A DNA stretch of 5,038 bases from Deltaproteobacteria bacterium RIFCSPHIGHO2_12_FULL_43_9 (GTDB lineage: Bacteria > Bdellovibrionota > O2-12-FULL-43-9), in NCBI GenBank assembly GCA_001798265.1, contig MGRR01000040.1:6994-12031 (forward strand). The letters are read 5' to 3'. Of the stretch, positions 4,539 through 5,038 are shown piece by piece; positions within the stretch are counted from its first letter, which is position 1; every line of letters starts with the position of its first letter. Made by a program: the position numbers and the translations under genes. The notes under the pieces were generated by a model that saw only the letters and a list, made by a program, of their open reading frames with translations, was not told the DNA's origin and made no database searches.

Positions 4539-4589
4539 GCCACAAAGGTTGCAAGACTCAAACCTATTGCTGTAATAAGGGGGGGATAA
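4539..4589 (+). repeat. rtcB 3'-end repeat, copy 3 (in-frame tail with intact stop)
   Basis: The bases match 2920-2970 at 48 of 51 positions; the first 40 are identical. In the rtcB frame it reads ATKVARLKPIAVIRGG and ends in TAA, so a functional C-terminus is preserved (Lys480 to Arg, one silent change, TGA to TAA). Unlike copies 1 and 2 it is not followed by the GAG(C/A)TTCAAGGGCGTG extension. Being next to ggt, it may be the displaced original tail of rtcB. Confidence 0.9.
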
Positions 4590-4611
4590 CAAACAGACCG
4601 GGGTGAGGTTG

Positions 4612-5038
4612 GTGATCTGTCGTATTTTCAAAAGGCTTTCCTTCGTATTTCTTTTATTCTCTTTTCTCTTTTCTACCTTTTCATGCACTCAAAACCTGCC
4701 AACAATTTCCTCCTGGAGAGAAGATCAAATCGCAACGGGTGATAACTTTGTAATCGCAACACAGGGTGAAGCAGCCTCGAGGGCTGGCGCGCTTATGTTT
4801 GAAAGGGGTGGTAACACCGTTGATGCCGCTGTCGCGGTCTCATTTGCCATCAGTGTTGAGAGACCAGAGTCAACAGGTATTGGTGGTGGCGGATTTATTT
4901 TGATTTATGACGCAAGAAGCCTACAGACATTTGCCGTAGATTTCAGGGAACGAGCCCCACTTAAGGCAGATGAAAAACTCTTTCTCGATAAAAACGGGAA
5001 AATAATTGATGGTAAGTCTACAGAGGGAATATTCTCCG
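4612..5038 (+). CDS. ggt: Gamma-glutamyltranspeptidase, N-terminal part (cut by window edge)
   Basis: The frame runs open to the right edge, about 142 residues. The enzyme cleaves and transfers the gamma-glutamyl group of glutathione in the periplasm or at the cell surface. Family motifs: ATQGEAASRAGALMFERGGNTVDAAVAVSFAISVERP (49-85), GIGGGGFILIYD (89-100) and DFRERAP (110-116), whose Arg is the conserved substrate-binding residue of the large subunit. The catalytic Thr would lie beyond the window. The N-terminus (ICRIFKRLSF, then FLLFSFLFSTFSC) is a typical export signal ending in Cys25, a possible but non-canonical lipidation site. GTG 4612 was chosen because GGGGTG (4600-4605) precedes it by 6 bases; GTG 4603 is the main alternative. 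Confidence 0.9.
   Translation, partial: MICRIFKRLSFVFLLFSFLFSTFSCTQNLPTISSWREDQIATGDNFVIATQGEAASRAGALMFERGGNTVDAAVAVSFAISVERPESTGIGGGGFILIYDARSLQTFAVDFRERAPLKADEKLFLDKNGKIIDGKSTEGIFS

Noticed and set aside
4494..4688. Minus-strand reading frame between brnT-like gene and ggt
   Set aside because: It covers the rtcB-tail repeat and the ggt signal peptide in antisense and has no family features.
1..5038. CRISPR array, tRNA or rRNA gene
   Set aside because: No regularly spaced repeats and no tRNA or rRNA sequence was found on either strand; the three rtcB tails are irregularly spaced gene fragments.

Overview
The window looks like an accessory-rich stretch of a Gram-negative bacterial chromosome. 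Evidence for this is a sigma70-type promoter, a REP-like palindromic repeat and a gamma-glutamyltranspeptidase with a lipoprotein-like export signal. A deltaproteobacterial or related lineage is possible, but the sequence alone does not prove it. The conserved genes (rtcB, ggt) look more GC-balanced than the AT-rich small modules between them, which suggests the modules were acquired.

Layout: (1) 1-264, the 3' part of an XRE-type antitoxin gene whose partner would lie off the left edge. (2) 265-542, an intergenic stretch with one copy of a ~50-bp dispersed repeat and a REP-like double-hairpin element. (3) 526-2970, a co-directional four-gene unit: brnT toxin, brnA antitoxin, archease and the RNA ligase rtcB. 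It starts from a TTGACC/TACAAT promoter that is overlapped by a perfect 21-bp palindrome. (4) 2971-4538, two small gene cassettes on the minus strand. The first holds a nucleotidyltransferase-fold gene plus a coupled 36-codon gene, the second a diverged BrnT-like/RHH toxin-antitoxin pair. (5) 4612 to the right edge, the start of ggt.

The most striking structure is that the 3' end of rtcB occurs three times in direct orientation (2891-2986, 3810-3905, 4539-4589), once in the intact gene and once after each cassette. This is the pattern expected when cassettes enter the 3' end of a gene and supply or displace its tail. The original order would then have been rtcB followed directly by ggt. No recombinase gene is present in the window.

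Functionally, the left half joins a predicted ribonuclease toxin (BrnT), its DNA-binding antitoxin (BrnA), an RNA ligase (RtcB) and the ligase's activator (archease) in one apparent transcription unit, behind an operator suited to BrnA autoregulation. The inferred idea is a toxin-antitoxin-repair operon, in which conditions that remove the antitoxin raise both the RNA-cutting and the RNA-sealing activities. The genes and their order are seen directly; the coupling is a hypothesis. Up to four toxin-antitoxin-like modules surround rtcB within 4.5 kb.
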